In this document: one piece after another, positions 1-12,255 of the stretch | Layout: each line of letters opens with the position of its first letter | Position numbering within the stretch: position 1 is the first letter of the stretch | Source: Gordius sp. MW1 | Lineage: Eukaryota > Nematomorpha > Gordioida > Gordea > Gordiidae | DNA: 64,000 nt | NCBI GenBank assembly: GCA_964036665.1 | Contig: OZ038528.1 | Span: 8,004,501 to 8,068,500, forward strand | Direction: 5' to 3' | Notes under the pieces: generated by a model | Database searches by the model: none | What the model saw: the letters and a program-made list of their open reading frames with translations, nothing else | What the model was told of the DNA's origin: nothing | Made by a program: the position numbers and the translations under genes

Positions 1-1816
1 GCTTCATCTGAGGGACTCGGGGCAGTACTTTCCCACGAAATTAAAGGTTATCAGCACCCTATTGCTTTTGCGTCCCGCACCCTTAATGCTGCTGAAAGAA
101 ATTATAGCCAGATTGAAAAAGAAGCTTTAGCCATCATTTATGCTTTTAATAAATTTAAATATTTATATGGCCTCCATTTTACATTACTTACAGATCACAA
201 ACCATTAATATCAATATTCAACCCGAATAAAAATGTATCACAAGGCATTTCAGCGAGACTTCAGAAATGGACCTTGTTAATATCACCTTATCAATATACC
301 ATAAAATACAAAATCGGCAAGGAAAATACACAAGCTAATATGTTATCCAGACTTCCGATACAATCTGAAGAAACGCTAGAACAAGTAGAAGAAGATGATA
401 TACACACCATTTACGAAGAACCATTCCAACATTTCCCCATTACATCCGCCGACATAGAGCGTCATACTCGCAAAGATCCTATCCTGGGACAAGTCTATAA
501 CTATGTACTCCATGGCTGGCCGAAGAAAGTTACTCCATATCCTCAAGGATTAAGGCAAACCATTTTGAAACTAATCCACTTAGGACACCCAGGCATGAGT
601 CGCTCAAAAATTTTGGCTCGTAAACATCTCTGGTATCCGGGTATTGATAAAGATATAGAAGGTTATGTTAAAAACTGTACGGATTGTCAACAATGGTTCA
701 CGGGTACAACCGAATTAGCTACGCAGAAATGGGAAAACCATGGTCTAGGTTACATGCAGATTTTTGCGGACCAATTAATGGGTATTATTATCTAATAGTA
801 ATTGACGCCTACAGTAAATGGCCCGAAGTGATCCCTATGACAACGATAACAACGTCAAGCATTATTAACGCTCTCGAAGCTATTTTCTCAAGGTTCGGAG
901 TACCTAGCACCCTGGCCACAGACAATGGGCCTCAATTCACAAGCGCCAAGTTTAAAACATACTGCAAAACAAATAATATTCGTAACGCATATTCCAGCCC
1001 GTATCATCTTCGATCCAACGGAGAAGCTGAACGTTTCGTCCGAACTTTATAGAGTTTTTGAACAAAACTAAGAATTTTAAAAACGCTAAATTATATAACT
1101 TTCTGTTTTCTTATAGGAATACCATTCACCCAACAACTGGATTAACTCCAGCCAATCTATTAATCAAAATACAACCAATCGGTCCATTAAATTTATTCAA
1201 ACCACATGTAACTGGTCTTGACAAAGACGAGTTGGCACCTTTCAAACGGAAATTTATAATTGGAGATAGAGTATGGGTTAGAACTTTCACAACTAATGAT
1301 AAATTATGGGTAACGGGAAAAATAGTAAAAATCTTAGGCCCAGTATCGTACATGGTAGAAATGGATAATGGGGCATTATGGAAGAGACAAGGTGATCATA
1401 TTAGAAAATCTTTAAATAACGTAGACACGCTAAACAATGAAGATCTATGGGCTGACATTTCGCACGCAACATCGGGTGATCTGTCACAAAATGAACCCAG
1501 TGATTTACTTGACGCCACCATTCCGCAACAGTTAAATCTACCACATGATGAAGCTAGCCATATGCCAGTTTCCAACACACCCCCGCTCTCACCTCTACCC
1601 CATCGTATGGACTCCCCTCATTCACCTATACCCTCACCCGAAACAACGGTCCAGCGATCTACACGAATCCGAAAACCTATAGAAAGATATGGAATAACTA
1701 AAGGGGTAGGAGATGTTATAGACTGCATACTGCCTGGTCGTATTCAAATTAGATGTTATAGACTAAATTCTACTTTAGCACGTATCACCCCACTATCACG
1801 CGGAGCAACAGCATAA
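1..1816 (+). pseudogene. Ty3/gypsy retrotransposon pol 3' half (RNase H, integrase), frameshifted
   Basis: Polyprotein remnant entering from the left edge. Frame 1 (1-795) encodes RNase H, with the TDHKPL motif and a NTQAN..LSRLP tail, then the HHCC zinc finger of integrase (HLGHPGMSR ... CTDC). The integrase core continues in frame 3 (about 684-1052), with the acidic triad visible as DFCGP, TDNGPQF and NGEAERF. A stop follows at 1050-1052. The C-terminal integrase region and a Pro/Ser-rich tail run in frame 2 (about 1053-1816). Two frame changes show that this copy cannot make a full Pol protein. The order RT/RNase H before integrase is that of Ty3/gypsy elements. The 5' part (gag, protease, most of RT) lies outside the window. 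Confidence 0.93.
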
Positions 1817-2420
1817 GACTGCACTACAAATTCTACTTTCGCGCGTATCATTCCACTATCACCCCATTATCACGTGTATCACCCCACTTTCACATATATA
1901 TACAAAATTGTATTACTTAAAAACAGTCTTGTTTCGTGTTTTTGTAATTGAAGACTCAACAGCATCCATCATGCAAATTGAGAGGCGAGGCGCATCGACA
2001 GGTTTATAAGGCTGGATTGTACACTGCATATCGTATATTTTTTTTCTTCTCTGTGTATTAGCCGCGATCTTAACCAGAGAGCCAAGATTCCCGGGATCCC
2101 ATACCTCCACCTACTCGTAGACGTCATTCTTGCTAGCCGATACATTTCAGGAAAATTACTCACGGCCATCGTCCAGATCATAGATCATTATTACCCGATC
2201 AATATTTTATTTATCTGAATTATAACGCACATTAGTCCAATATTGTTATACTATTTTTGGTACTAATAAAAGTTAGATTTCTGGATATTTTAACAATAAC
2301 AAGTCAAAAAAGGTAAATTATAAAATCCATAAGCTGTATATATGAAAATAATACAAATGCTATCTAAGAGCAGAATAAACCATTTTCACTTCACTTCATG
2401 TGTCCATCATGTTATTGAGC
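1714..2420 (+). repeat. probable 3' LTR of the gypsy element, right boundary uncertain
   Basis: A purine-rich run (about 1699-1713, core AAGGGGTAGGAGA) resembles a polypurine tract. It is followed at once by TGTTATAGACTG, a plausible LTR start with TG. The region contains the direct repeat TTATAGACT and several copies of TATCACCCCA(C/T)TATCAC, as well as AATAAA-like signals near 2266 and 2374. The 5' LTR is outside the window, so the ends cannot be confirmed by comparison. Confidence 0.45.
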
Positions 2421-2449
2421 ATTGCGAGATTGGGACAATCAGAAAATAA

Positions 2450-2568
2450 AATCCTTTAAAAAAGCATCATATCACGCGACAGATTATTATTCTGTTTAAA
2501 ATCCTTGAAAAAAGCATCAAATCACGCGACATATTATTCTGTTTAAAAATCCTTGAAAAAAGCATCAA
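2450..2568 (+). repeat. short tandem repeat, about 49 bp x 2.4
   Basis: The unit reads AATCCTTGAAAAAAGCATCA followed by ATCACGCGACA and an ATTATTCTGTTT tail. It occurs twice complete and once truncated, with small indels. It directly follows the putative LTR, so it may be subterminal element sequence. Confidence 0.7.
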
Positions 2569-2589
2569 GCAAAAAAAAAAAGAAAAAGG

Positions 2590-2793
2590 GTCTCGACTGT
2601 TTGGAGGGGGGGAGCCACATTAGGGTGGGCAGAGCCTAATGAGGGTGGGGCAGAGCAAAATTAGGGGGGGGGGCAAAACAAATTTTTTTTTAATTCTTGA
2701 GGGTTTTTGTATTGAAAAAATCTTATTTTTAAAATTAGGGGGGGGGGGGGCAGCCGCCCCCCCCCCCCCTGCGTACGCCCATGTCAAGTTGCC
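2590..2793. mobile_element. GGGCGTACGC-type MITE relic, 5' end degraded
   Basis: Poly-G blocks, then a T-rich core, then a long GC palindrome, then the terminal sequence GCGTACGCCCATG at 2781-2793. The same right terminus and core (TTGTATTGAAA after a T run) occur in intact copies at 25235-25416 and 17221-17527, which carry perfect 8-bp target duplications. The left terminus cannot be placed here. Confidence 0.6.
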
Positions 2794-3500
2794 TTCCGTT
2801 ACACAAAATACCCCTTTATATCTTATATTAAAATGTACCCTAAGCATGCTGTCATTACCTATTAAGATATTGGCATTAAAATAATAATGATTTGCTATTT
2901 ATATCTTTTTATGATTTCATCTTAATGCAAGATTATAATCTACGTTGTTTTAATTTTACGATTTTACCCAAGGCACCTCGTCAATGTTAATTTGCTAGTT
3001 TAGATTTTCTCACTTATTGCCCGGCTCAAGCCTTACTTTTTGAAAATCATCCGCACACCATAAATATTTTGTAAACTCGCCTTTTTATTAATGCGAAGTT
3101 GGAGATTATTCACAATAAAAAATTTTGGTGTACATTTATTCACGAATTGCATATTCGTTACTTCTGCGGAAATGATACACTTATAAAACTAGTATTAATA
3201 ATAAATAAAATACGTTAATTAAAGACAAATTTCATAAATTAATTGAAGCCAAAATAAAAGAATCAGTTCACAATTTGATAGCGTATTGAAGGGATTCCCG
3301 TCACTCATATCCCCTAACTTCGCCCTTCAAATCCCATTTCACATGATGTACGTCACAATATTCTAACAAAAAGGTCATCACAAATCTTAATGTCGCTAAA
3401 AAAGAGCTCAAGTATAGGTTAGAATTGGTAATTATTAAAAATTAATAGAGAAATTAAGCAACCCCGTTTAAGTCAGGCGATTAGATATCTTGCCGAGATT
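2794..3500. other. AT-rich intergenic stretch, nothing recognised
   Basis: I found no open frame with family similarity, no inverted termini and no clear tandem repeats. It lies between the MITE relic and the RT fragment. Confidence 0.5.
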
Positions 3501-3715
3501 ACCGAAGTTGGAAGATATCCCATCTCACATGTACTTGTCTTTGCCACCAATCCCAACAACTTAACCTTATTCTCCAAGTTAGACCTAGTAAGGGTCTACC
3601 ACCTTCCAGTATCACCAAACGATATATGTAAAACAGCCATCACAACACCATTTAGCTTGCAAAAATTTACAAGATTGCCTTGGATTAAAGAATGCAGCCC
3701 AGACATTTTAGCAAT
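3500..3715 (+). pseudogene. Ty3/gypsy reverse transcriptase fragment
   Basis: One frame reads through the conserved finger/palm region: RYPISH, then LTLFSKLDLVR.YH, then KTAITTPFSL. After a one-base frame change the block GLKNAAQTF follows, and then stops. These are hallmark gypsy RT blocks. The fragment lacks the catalytic YxDD region and is too short to belong intact to the element at the left edge. It is a separate decayed insertion. Confidence 0.85.
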
Positions 3716-3907
3716 TATAGGTAAGGTAATGCAGCCGAATCACTAACAATTTTATTATGTATATTACGACATTCTCAAAAATTTATCATTCATCGCGATA
3801 TCAGCGATAATAAAAATAGATAAAAACGCTAAGTAATAAAATACGCTGTATAAATTAAAAAATCGTAGGACGCAAAGGGGGGGGGGAATTTTGCAACAGG
3901 CTCATTC

Positions 3908-4517
3908 ATGACATCTTCCTCTTATTATAAAGTGTCGTCCGCCTCTTCATCATCATCAACACCAACCGAAAGAACATCTTCCTCCATCAGTATGTGCTGT
4001 TCCGAAGTTATTATGTTACTAGGCGTCGTATACTTGGGAGCTATACCTATAGCAGGAGTTAGACTCTCGAGAATGGATACCATTGTGCCCGAACTGATGC
4101 GCGCATTTGGAGCTACACGGCGTGTTGCATTAAACGACACGTTTGTCCCTTGCGAGAGCGCGCTCATCGCTTCAGTTGTAGCTCTCACTCGCTCAAACTC
4201 AACCAGCGGCAATCCTCAAGGCCAAACGATGTCTATTTGTGGCTTAGATTTGGGCACATCATGCTTTTCCCACGGACAGCTAGCATGTTCTCGCGTGAGT
4301 AAACCATCCTGTTTGTTTGTGTTGGCTAAAGATGGACTAACCAAAAATATTGTATACTCCATCGCATTATAGAATAATAGCTATCAAAAGATGTAATTAT
4401 TTGTGAAATTTATAAAAGATGAAATAAATAAATAATTTGTGTATATCGTCATTTTGGGCATCATTGCCACAACGCTCGGTACTATTTCAATCATAACCAC
4501 CTGTCGGGTCCACCAGT
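3908..4517 (+). mobile_element. Helitron 3' fragment with helicase C-terminus
   Basis: The reading frame at about 4210-4372 matches the end of Helitron PIF1-like helicases: GQTMSICGLDLGTSCFSHGQ, then ACSRVSKP, then a KNIVY terminus and stop. The preceding 300 bp of frame is low complexity and not convincing as helicase. The 3' flank (4373-4517) is homologous, in reverse complement, to 17836-18050, where it ends in the Helitron signature CTAG. Here the end is diverged (GGGTCCACCAG). Only the 3' end of the element survives. Confidence 0.8.
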
Positions 4518-4597
4518 TATCCCTATAATTTTCTCAAATAAATCTATTAAAAAGTTCTATATGAAAAATCGGGTCGGGCTCGGACTTGGGTCTTGTC

Positions 4598-5918
4598 TAG
4601 AGATGGGCATTTTCCCGGGAATTTTAATTGAGGGAATATTCCCGGGAAAATACGGGAATTTAGGGGGAAAAACGGGAATATAGGGGAAAAAACGGGAATT
4701 TAGGGGAATTAATGGGGAAAATAAACAATTCAATTAAAAATAAATGAAAAAACATGCTTATATACAAAACGAAATGCTAATTAAGTTTATTTGTCCAATA
4801 ATATACAATATTCTATCACAAATTAACATCACATTAAAAATTGTCAATATCTGAACTTTGACTATCGTCATTTTGAGTTTTCTGTGTGTGAAGTGGAATT
4901 GAAAAATGACAACTGACTAAATTGTAATGGTCCAAAAATCTAAATATAACTTTGATTAAATTGCTTATAAGAATTTACTTGAGTTTACTGTGTGTGAAGT
5001 GGAATTGAAAAATGACAACTGACTAATTGTAATGGTCCAAAAATCTAAATATAACTTTGTTTATATTGCTTATAAGAATTTACTTGAGTTTACTGTGTGT
5101 GTAAAGTGGAATGGAAAAATGACAACTGACTAAATTCAAATGGTCCAAAAATCTAAATACAACTTTGATTAAATTGCTTATTAGAATTTATTTGAGTTTA
5201 CTGTGTGTGAAGTGGAATTGAAAAATGACAACTGACTAAATTGTAATGGTCCAAAAATCTAAATATAACTTTGATTAAATTGCTTATAAGAATTTACTTG
5301 AGTTTACTGTGTGTGAAGTGGAATTGAAAAATGACAACTGACTAAATTGTAATGGTCCAAAAATCTAAATATAACTTTGTTTATATTGCTTATAAGAATT
5401 TACTTGAGTTTACTGTGTGTGTAAAGTGGAATGGAAAAATGACAACTGACTAAATTCAAATGGTCCAAAAATCTAAATACAACTTTGATTAAATTGCTTA
5501 TAAGAATTTACTTGAGTTTACTGTGTGTGAAGTGGAATTGAAAAATGACAACTGACTAAATTGTAATGGTCCAAAAATCTAAATATAACTTTGATTAAAT
5601 TGCTTATAAGAATTTACTTGAGTTTACTGTGTGTGTAAAGTGGAATTGAAAAATGACAACTGAAATTTTAAAGTTGAAAATAGTTTCAAGTAAAATAACA
5701 ACAGGCGGGAAAATGCAAAATATAGGTTACCACGAGGAAAATATAAAATTATATATGATTAAAATTAGTTAACAAATTAAATAATTCCTAAATTTTATCT
5801 TAAAAGCATTAATTTTTTTAGGGGAATTTATCGTAGGGAAGATTCATTGTTCCCGCGGGAATATTTCCGGGAAATAACGGGAATATTCCCGGGAATATTC
5901 CCCCTAGTGCCATCTCTA
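4598..5918. mobile_element. hAT-like non-autonomous element with TAGAGATGG termini
   Basis: The left end TAGAGATGGGCA, followed by TTCCCGGGAA motifs, is mirrored at the right end by TTCCCGGGAA ... TGCCATCTCTA. Terminal and subterminal CCCGGGAATATTCCCG motifs are numerous at both ends. The interior is mostly a tandem array (4870-5660). There is no coding capacity. I could not find a matching 8-bp target duplication (GTCTTGTC versus GAAAAATA), so the superfamily call rests on the terminus type. Confidence 0.65.
4868..5665 (+). repeat. tandem array, about 107-bp unit, about 7 copies with 3-unit higher order
   Basis: Units carry TTACTTGAGTTTACTGTGTG, AATGACAACTGACTAAATT and GGTCCAAAAATCTAAATA. 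Starts fall near 4871, 4981, 5085, 5193, 5300, 5405, 5512 and 5619. Variants (GTGAAGTGG versus GTGTAAAGTGG; TTGTAATGG versus TTCAAATGG) recur with a period of three units. The units at 4981-5299 and 5300-5618 therefore match each other better than their neighbours. Confidence 0.9.
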
Positions 5919-6019
5919 GAAAAATAAAAAAGTCGTTCAGGTCGGGGTCGGGCAAAATAAAAGCTGATATATCGGGCTGGGCTTGGGCCGAAAAAACTTC
6001 ATTTTGCAGTGCTCTAGAT

Positions 6020-7033
6020 TAGAGACCTGCAACGGGCCTGTTTAGGTCAGTCGGCTCGCCCGTAATAAAAATTTAAAAGCCCAGACCCGGTCCGCTACTT
6101 CAATACAAAGTCCGAGCCCGGCTCGAGTCCATAAATCTTTTTTATATTTTTTGTTTAATTTTTTTATCGATAAATTTGTTTTTAAATTTTTTAATGAAAG
6201 TTAGGATATAAATTTTGACCTTTGGCCGAGGTCAGATAAAGTAGAAGTAAGCAACGGTCTGCATTAATTTGCAGGGAATTATTGAGCCAGTTTCGTAATT
6301 ATCAAATATAAAGCAACAACTTAGACAAGTTGCCCAAAAAAATTGACTAATAAGGGCAATCAGTCGGGCACAAAAACAATAATGGAATTTGAGCTCGGGC
6401 GAGGTCTAAAAAAATAAAGTCAATCAGCTGTCATTAGCTAGTCTATTTGCAAAAGCAAAATAAAGTCATTAAAAACCCGTAAAAGTTTCCACGGCATACT
6501 GAAAAATTACAAGTTGAATAGGACAGAACGGACAATCAAAGGCGAGCCCATAAATTGCATAGGAATTAATATAAATAATCTTACATAATATTAAATTAAT
6601 TCACTTAATATTGCTAGAAAGCACAAATGGAGGATGGGCGGTTGCCCCCCTCCAAATCCAAAAATCTGGATCTAAAAAACATTTTTTGCCCTACCTAAAC
6701 TGCCCCCTCTAATTTAAATTGGCTACGCCCATGGGATTACGTGTATAATTATCTTTAACATTTATAATGCGGGTTGAGATATTGATGAATTGATGAACTA
6801 AGTAAGATAGAAATAAAATTTAACTTTCCAATATAATATAAATTAGACATTATAAAACACCATCTTTTATACTAAATCTAATTGAGGCTTTTAACGGGCC
6901 TTAAGTGTATCTAGGCCCGGCCCGAGCCCGTTAAGTTACATTACGGCCCGTCCAGCCCGGCCCGTTGTTTTATTTTTAAGCAGAAGCCCGTCCAAGCCCA
7001 GCCCGCGGGCCGGGAAGGCCGTGCAGGTCTCTA
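6020..7033. mobile_element. hAT-like element A, copy 1 (uninterrupted, 1.0 kb)
   Basis: The left terminus TAGAGACCTGCAACGGGCC mirrors the right terminus GTGCAGGTCTCTA. It is flanked by CTCTAGAT (6012-6019) and CTATAGAT (7034-7041), a 7/8 match as expected for the 8-bp hAT target duplication. The subterminal regions are rich in GGCCCG motifs. The interior includes an ACGGACAATCAAAGGCGAGC / GCATAGGAATTAAT block and a GGGCGGTTGCCCCCC ... GGCTACGCCCATG block shared with other repeats. There is no coding frame. The copy at 43818-51240 is the same element carrying insertions. Confidence 0.82.
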
Positions 7034-7041
7034 CTATAGAT

Positions 7042-8010
7042 ACAACAATCTTTTTTAAGTTTATGAACATTTTAGAGCAATGATCGATAAAATTTGTAAC
7101 ATGCAATATGTAACAAATCATATAATATGTTTTTTAAGTGCGTCTACTTGCCGAAAGCCATCTGGGCGAATTAAATGTTCCAGGGTTAACAAATGTCCCC
7201 CATTTTAATTTAATCAATTAGAGTTATAGAATAAATGCTTATTCTATAATATATACAAAGTAAGCATATGATGAATTAATTTAAGTCATATATGATTTTC
7301 CATCTTGTTTTTTAATTAAAATACATAAATTTACCTATATGGCAAATATAAAAATGTAATATATACAATTGATAATATAATGTAGGGCGCAGTATAAAAT
7401 GTTCTACCTATATATATTTTGTCTATATAAACAATTTTATAAGCAATTAGCCAATACAAACGGCTCTCAATAGATCTATTATACTTCTTGCACATAGTGT
7501 AAAGATTCGAAGGTTACTTAAAATTAAGTATGTTTTATTGATCTATAACTTAACTTCTCCTTCGAAAACCCTATCCCTGCATCTGTAACATTTTACCTCA
7601 CTTTTTGTTTGGTGGTGACTGGTGAGTGTATGATGCATTATTTTACACTATAATTTATTTAAAAAAAATAATTAGGTGTTAACATTTAAATGTAAGTCAC
7701 GCCCCTCCCCCCCCCCCCCCCCCCCCCATTATTTTTGTAATGGAATTTTAAATGGCTGATACATTGTTTTTATGTAAATTCTTTTCATTTTTGCTAATTT
7801 GTGTTACTTATTTCAAGGTGTGCTACTTTGACCCCCATTCATATCACAGGTTATAAAAATAACTCTAAAAAATCAACCGATTCACCTGACAAATTTAATT
7901 AATTACGTATGACATGTCCCAAAGTGTCGGCGAGTTAATTTACAGCAAGGTTTATTTAAACCATAGATTTAAACATACATACATATTTATTTTTCCCCTG
8001 CTTAGAATGA
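7042..8010. other. intergenic region upstream of NAA40, with C-homopolymer
   Basis: AT-rich sequence with no recognised element. A C homopolymer of about 21 bases lies near 7707-7727. A pyrimidine-rich stretch ending CTTAG at 8001-8005 resembles a 3' splice site, so an upstream non-coding exon may lie here. No promoter element can be assigned with confidence. Confidence 0.4.
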
Positions 8011-11000
8011 ATGAGGGCAAAATATGCAAATCTCAAGGATATTAGATCATTTGTTGATGTTCAAATTTTTACAAACCAAGGGTACATAAATAATTGATAG
8101 TTTTTTAAACTTAAATTTATATTATGCTATAAATCTTAGTATATATATTTGCTTACTATTTAGTGTTCAATCAAAACTATAATTATTTTTTCTATTGCTA
8201 GGCATTCTTTTGAAATCGTCCCTGATCATGCTAGATCACTCACAGAAGAGGAGAAAAATAAAATAATGCTTATATTTGAAGCAAATATGAAGAGGTTTTA
8301 TGAAAACTCTAATTGGGGATGGTCCCCAGAATATAAAAGACGAGAGTTATTTGATAAGCGATCTAAATATCTGCTAGTGTATATTGTGCATCAAAACAAA
8401 AGAAAACTCATTGGTTTTAGCCACTTCCGATTTGATGTTGATTATGGATATGAAGTTTTATATTGGTAATTTTATTAATAAATATTAAATGATTGGAATT
8501 GTAGGTATTTAGAATAAATATTTGATGAAATTAGGTATTTCAATATTTAAAATTAATAAATTCATAAAATATATACTTAAATTAAGTATAGGTAAACAAT
8601 TTGGAAGTTAATCTAACTATGATCTAATTGACAATCTCCTTGTTTTTCATATATTATGCATTTCACCATTAATATTTTAAAGATTTTTTGTATTTTCATT
8701 TAATCTCATAGGAGAACTTATAATGATATTTTAGTTAACCCGACAGGTACCACTAACGGTTCGGCCGAACCAATTTCTACAAAAATTTTTTGGGGCATTT
8801 GAATATGCTCTAGATGACTAAACAATTTAAAAATTCTGGAAATATTGCCTAGTTCCGGAGATAAAGGGGTGTCACCAAAAGGTTACACTGGGAGGCATAA
8901 AAATAGGCTAATTTTAAAATTTTATTAAATGACTAAGATAAGTGAAAAGTTTAGTTAATTATATTGGAACGATGATCAACAATGAATGTGTGCCGATATT
9001 GCAGTAATTATCGTTATTTAACTGCATACAGAGCAGCGCCGTTGAGGGCACTTTTTTCCTTGATAAGTGTTTTTCGCGACTCTGACCTTGAAAAATCTAT
9101 GATTTTTAGTTAATTTAGGAAGTCGGCCGTATTTTTAACAATAATTTTTGACAATTAATTTTTTAAAACTGCAGAGTTTATAAATTTCTTTGTTAAGACA
9201 ATAGAGCTGGCAGGCATTGTGGGGAGTGACATCCAATCCAAATAATGGGAAGCACCAATTTATGCCCGAAAAACTACTTTTGTGGTATCAACATTTAATC
9301 ATAGAATTCTAAGCCGCCCATAAAATTATTATAAAACCTTGGGCATTGAACTAATGTAATAGGTTTAACAATTAAAAAGTCTCATTGATTATCGTGCCAA
9401 TTTAGTACCATAAAAAAATTTCCTTTGCGGAATAAATCCTATCCTTTTTAGGGGTTTTATATTGATCAATAGACATTTGAGACGATTTAAACGCACTGTT
9501 TTCGTAGCTTCGATATTCACATTTGAAAGAGAATGAAATAATTAAGCGATTGTAAATAGCATATAATTAAAAGAGACATAACTAAAAGGTAGCTAAGTAA
9601 TTTATGACAGCTCCTCCTAATCCTATCTTATTTTGCTTGAACAACGATAATATATCCTCTTGGTACAAGATAGCCGGTTTTAGGGGCCTCACACCACATC
9701 CTGAAACAAAATCTAAAAGGCTTGCCTTTTATGAATTGCTTTGCTATGTGATGCCCATAAAAGGCACGTTTGATTTATTCATTGAAATATTGATTGTACT
9801 ATTTTTAATTGATTTTAAACCAATCATTTAAAATGTCCAGAAAACTCATACCTTGGAAAACTTGTGTGTTTGGACTGTTTAGAGTTGTCTGATTATGTCT
9901 TGAACCCGATTTCTACGCATACCATTGGATATTATTTGGTTCAAGAAATGACTTTTTAAAAAAAACATTTAGACATTTTTATCAGTTAAAAAAATTGTAA
10001 TATAAATTTCGAATTCGTTATTCGTTAATTTTAAATTAAGGGCGCGTTTTTTGCATATAAATTTAAGGTATAAAACAAAATAATAAAACTTTCAGAATAT
10101 TTGAATAAGAGTAACGACAGTCAAATTCTATTTTCGATCTCTTTTAACCTTTTATGAGTGCGGACTTATTGCTACAAACCTGAAAATGGGACCAAGTTTT
10201 AAAAAGTCCGCTATCTACTTTTAAATTATGAGTCTATAAAATGAGAAAGAATTATAAAAATGCAGACCTTTATCTTAGGCCGAATTAAAATTATCGATGT
10301 AACTAATTTTAGCCGTATTTGGCATATTAGGGGTACAATTCTATAAATATCATGTATCCGCCATATATCCTATCAAAAAATCAGAGAAAATTAAAATCAT
10401 CGTTTTACTAAGATTTTTATAACTTTAAAACGCAAAATTTTTGCTATTCTTGACTATTCCACTCCCACCCCCTTTTGTACTATCAACTTTTGCAAAGAAA
10501 AAAAGAATAAAATCATTATTAGATTCATAGTTTTATAATTAAATCATTGAAAAGGTTACGCTAGGCACATAAGCTCTGCCCAGTGTAACCTATAGGTGAC
10601 GTTTAACTTTAAGGCAAATTAGGGTCTTTAAAGTAGTACTCATATGTTGTAAAAATTATATAGATTTTAAATATGTAAGATAAGTTACAAAAACTTATTG
10701 TGTAGTGCACAAAAATATTAAATATAAGAAGGCAAGTCGGAATTGCGATTTTTACGATTTTTGAACGATTATAATCTAAGAACCAATAAATAATAAGTAA
10801 TAAAAATTTCTCAGATGATTTATCCCAATACAATCTTCTAAATTTAATTTAAAAAATGTAGTTTTTGAGAAAAATGGTTCTAAAGATGAGTCACCTAAAA
10901 GTTACAGATACCTGCTGGGTTAATAATGAATTGCTTCAAGAAAATGCTATGAGCATATTATTTTGCATCCAAAACCCTCTTTATTTTTGATTTTAGGCAA

Positions 11001-11403
11001 AAGGTTGTGATCTTTATCTCTCGCTATATATTAAATCATATTAATTAATGAATGTTTGACAACAAAGTTTTGAAAGCAAATTTCATTACAATAAATCTCA
11101 TGAACTTTACACCTCATTTAAAAACTATTTGAATGTGATTTCGAAATCTTTTTATTTTATATTAGTTATGAGGTGCAAATTCTACAAGAATTTTGCAAAA
11201 TGGGAATTGGAAAGAAATTGATGTCCATCTTAGAAGATATAGCCTTAAAGACTAAGATGGAAAAATTGGTTTTAACTGTCTTAAATGCTAATTATGCTTC
11301 CCTTATATTTTTTCAAGAAAAATGTGGGTTCGAAATTGATGATTCTTCACCTAGGCCATTGTCCAAATACGATTATACTATATTGAGCAAATCATTTTCC
11401 TGA
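8011..11403 (+). CDS. NAA40: N-alpha-acetyltransferase 40 (histone H4/H2A N-terminal), 3 coding exons
   Basis: Predicted exons are 8011-8081, 8202-8465 and 11166-11403 (stop TGA). Phases join cleanly (GG|G, then TG|T) to give 190 residues. Family landmarks appear in order: ENSNWGW (about 67-73), FSHFRFDV followed by EVLY, the acetyl-CoA loop region CKMGIGKKL, LTVLNANYASL.FF, and FEIDDSSP near the C-terminus. NAA40 acetylates the N-terminal serine of histones H4 and H2A. The protein is shorter than the roughly 237-residue human enzyme, mostly at the N-terminus. The start at 8011 is the first in-frame ATG after an in-frame TGA (8008-8010); an upstream exon cannot be excluded. Intron 1 is 120 bp. 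Intron 2 is 2.7 kb and contains a piggyBac-like insertion. Confidence 0.93.
8739..10919. mobile_element. piggyBac-like element in NAA40 intron 2
   Basis: Flanked by TTAA at 8735-8738 and 10920-10923. The left end CCCGACAGGTACC mirrors the right end GATACCTGCTGGG. A second inverted pair lies inside: GGTTACACTGGG near 8880 and the complement of CCCAGTGTAACC near 10578. TTAA duplication plus CCC termini is the piggyBac signature. Frames of about 75 codons at 9604-9831 (+) and 10609-10833 (-) show no recognisable transposase, so this is a decayed or non-autonomous copy. Confidence 0.72.
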
Positions 11404-12255
11404 TTATACTATTTTTAAATGCTATATATTGTATAAAACTGATATATGCTTGACATTTATTAAAATTAAAGGAGGTATATTTATGTGATCCCAAATTCAT
11501 TCAATCATTATTAAAAAAATAAGCCTTAAATTGATGTCATATTGATTAAAACAAATAAGGCAATATCTTATTATCACGGACAACTTTAAATTTCCTATAT
11601 TATTTAAAAGTGGAATGAGATAAAATTATTTCAAATGAAACTTTTTAATCTTTAATTATAATCCTAATAGGTCAAAAGATGGTAGTATTTGGTCTTTCTA
11701 CAAAATTTGGCAAGAAGGCTTAAAAATTTTATGTTATCACTGGCACAATCGCATATAAGTCATAAAATTTTAGTAGTTTAATTGCTAATACATTTTGGTA
11801 CAAACATGTTAGAACGTTTACAAATCATTTAGCAGCAAAATATTAATTGGATGCAGCCGATGTCCATGAAAATATTTATGTAGCTATTTTATAAATAATC
11901 TCACAATAAATTAGCCTCCCCTTTTGGATAATCCCGTTTATGCCCCCACCCTATAAATAAACCTTTTAATGAATAAATTAGTCAAATTCTGTGCTCTATT
12001 TATAATTACTTTTTTGATAAAAAACTAATTAATTTAAAAAAATTTATATTTAAAGCAAAAAATAAAACCTTGGGAAAGAATTATTATAAATAAGTAAAAG
12101 CTTAGCGAAAGCGACGAGTGATAGGGAATAAAAAAGGCGAATTGCGAATTTCTGAAGCTTTGTTAGACCAGATTTGATTTGTTAAAAAACTAAATAAAAT
12201 TGTACACTTGCATTCATTGTGTGAATTTGGGCATGACGTTTTTTATTGTCTAAAC
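11404..12255. other. AT-rich region downstream of NAA40
   Basis: Contains the NAA40 3' flank (possible ATTAAA signals near 11460) and otherwise unstructured AT-rich DNA. No second gene is recognised. Confidence 0.5.

Noticed and set aside
3925-4212. Minus-strand 95-codon ORF opposite the Helitron fragment
   Set aside because: Shadow of the plus-strand frame over low-complexity TCATCATCA sequence; no family similarity.
9604-9831. 75-codon ORF in the piggyBac-like element
   Set aside because: No transposase motifs (no DDBD-type acidic pattern, no Cys-rich tail) and a composition expected by chance.
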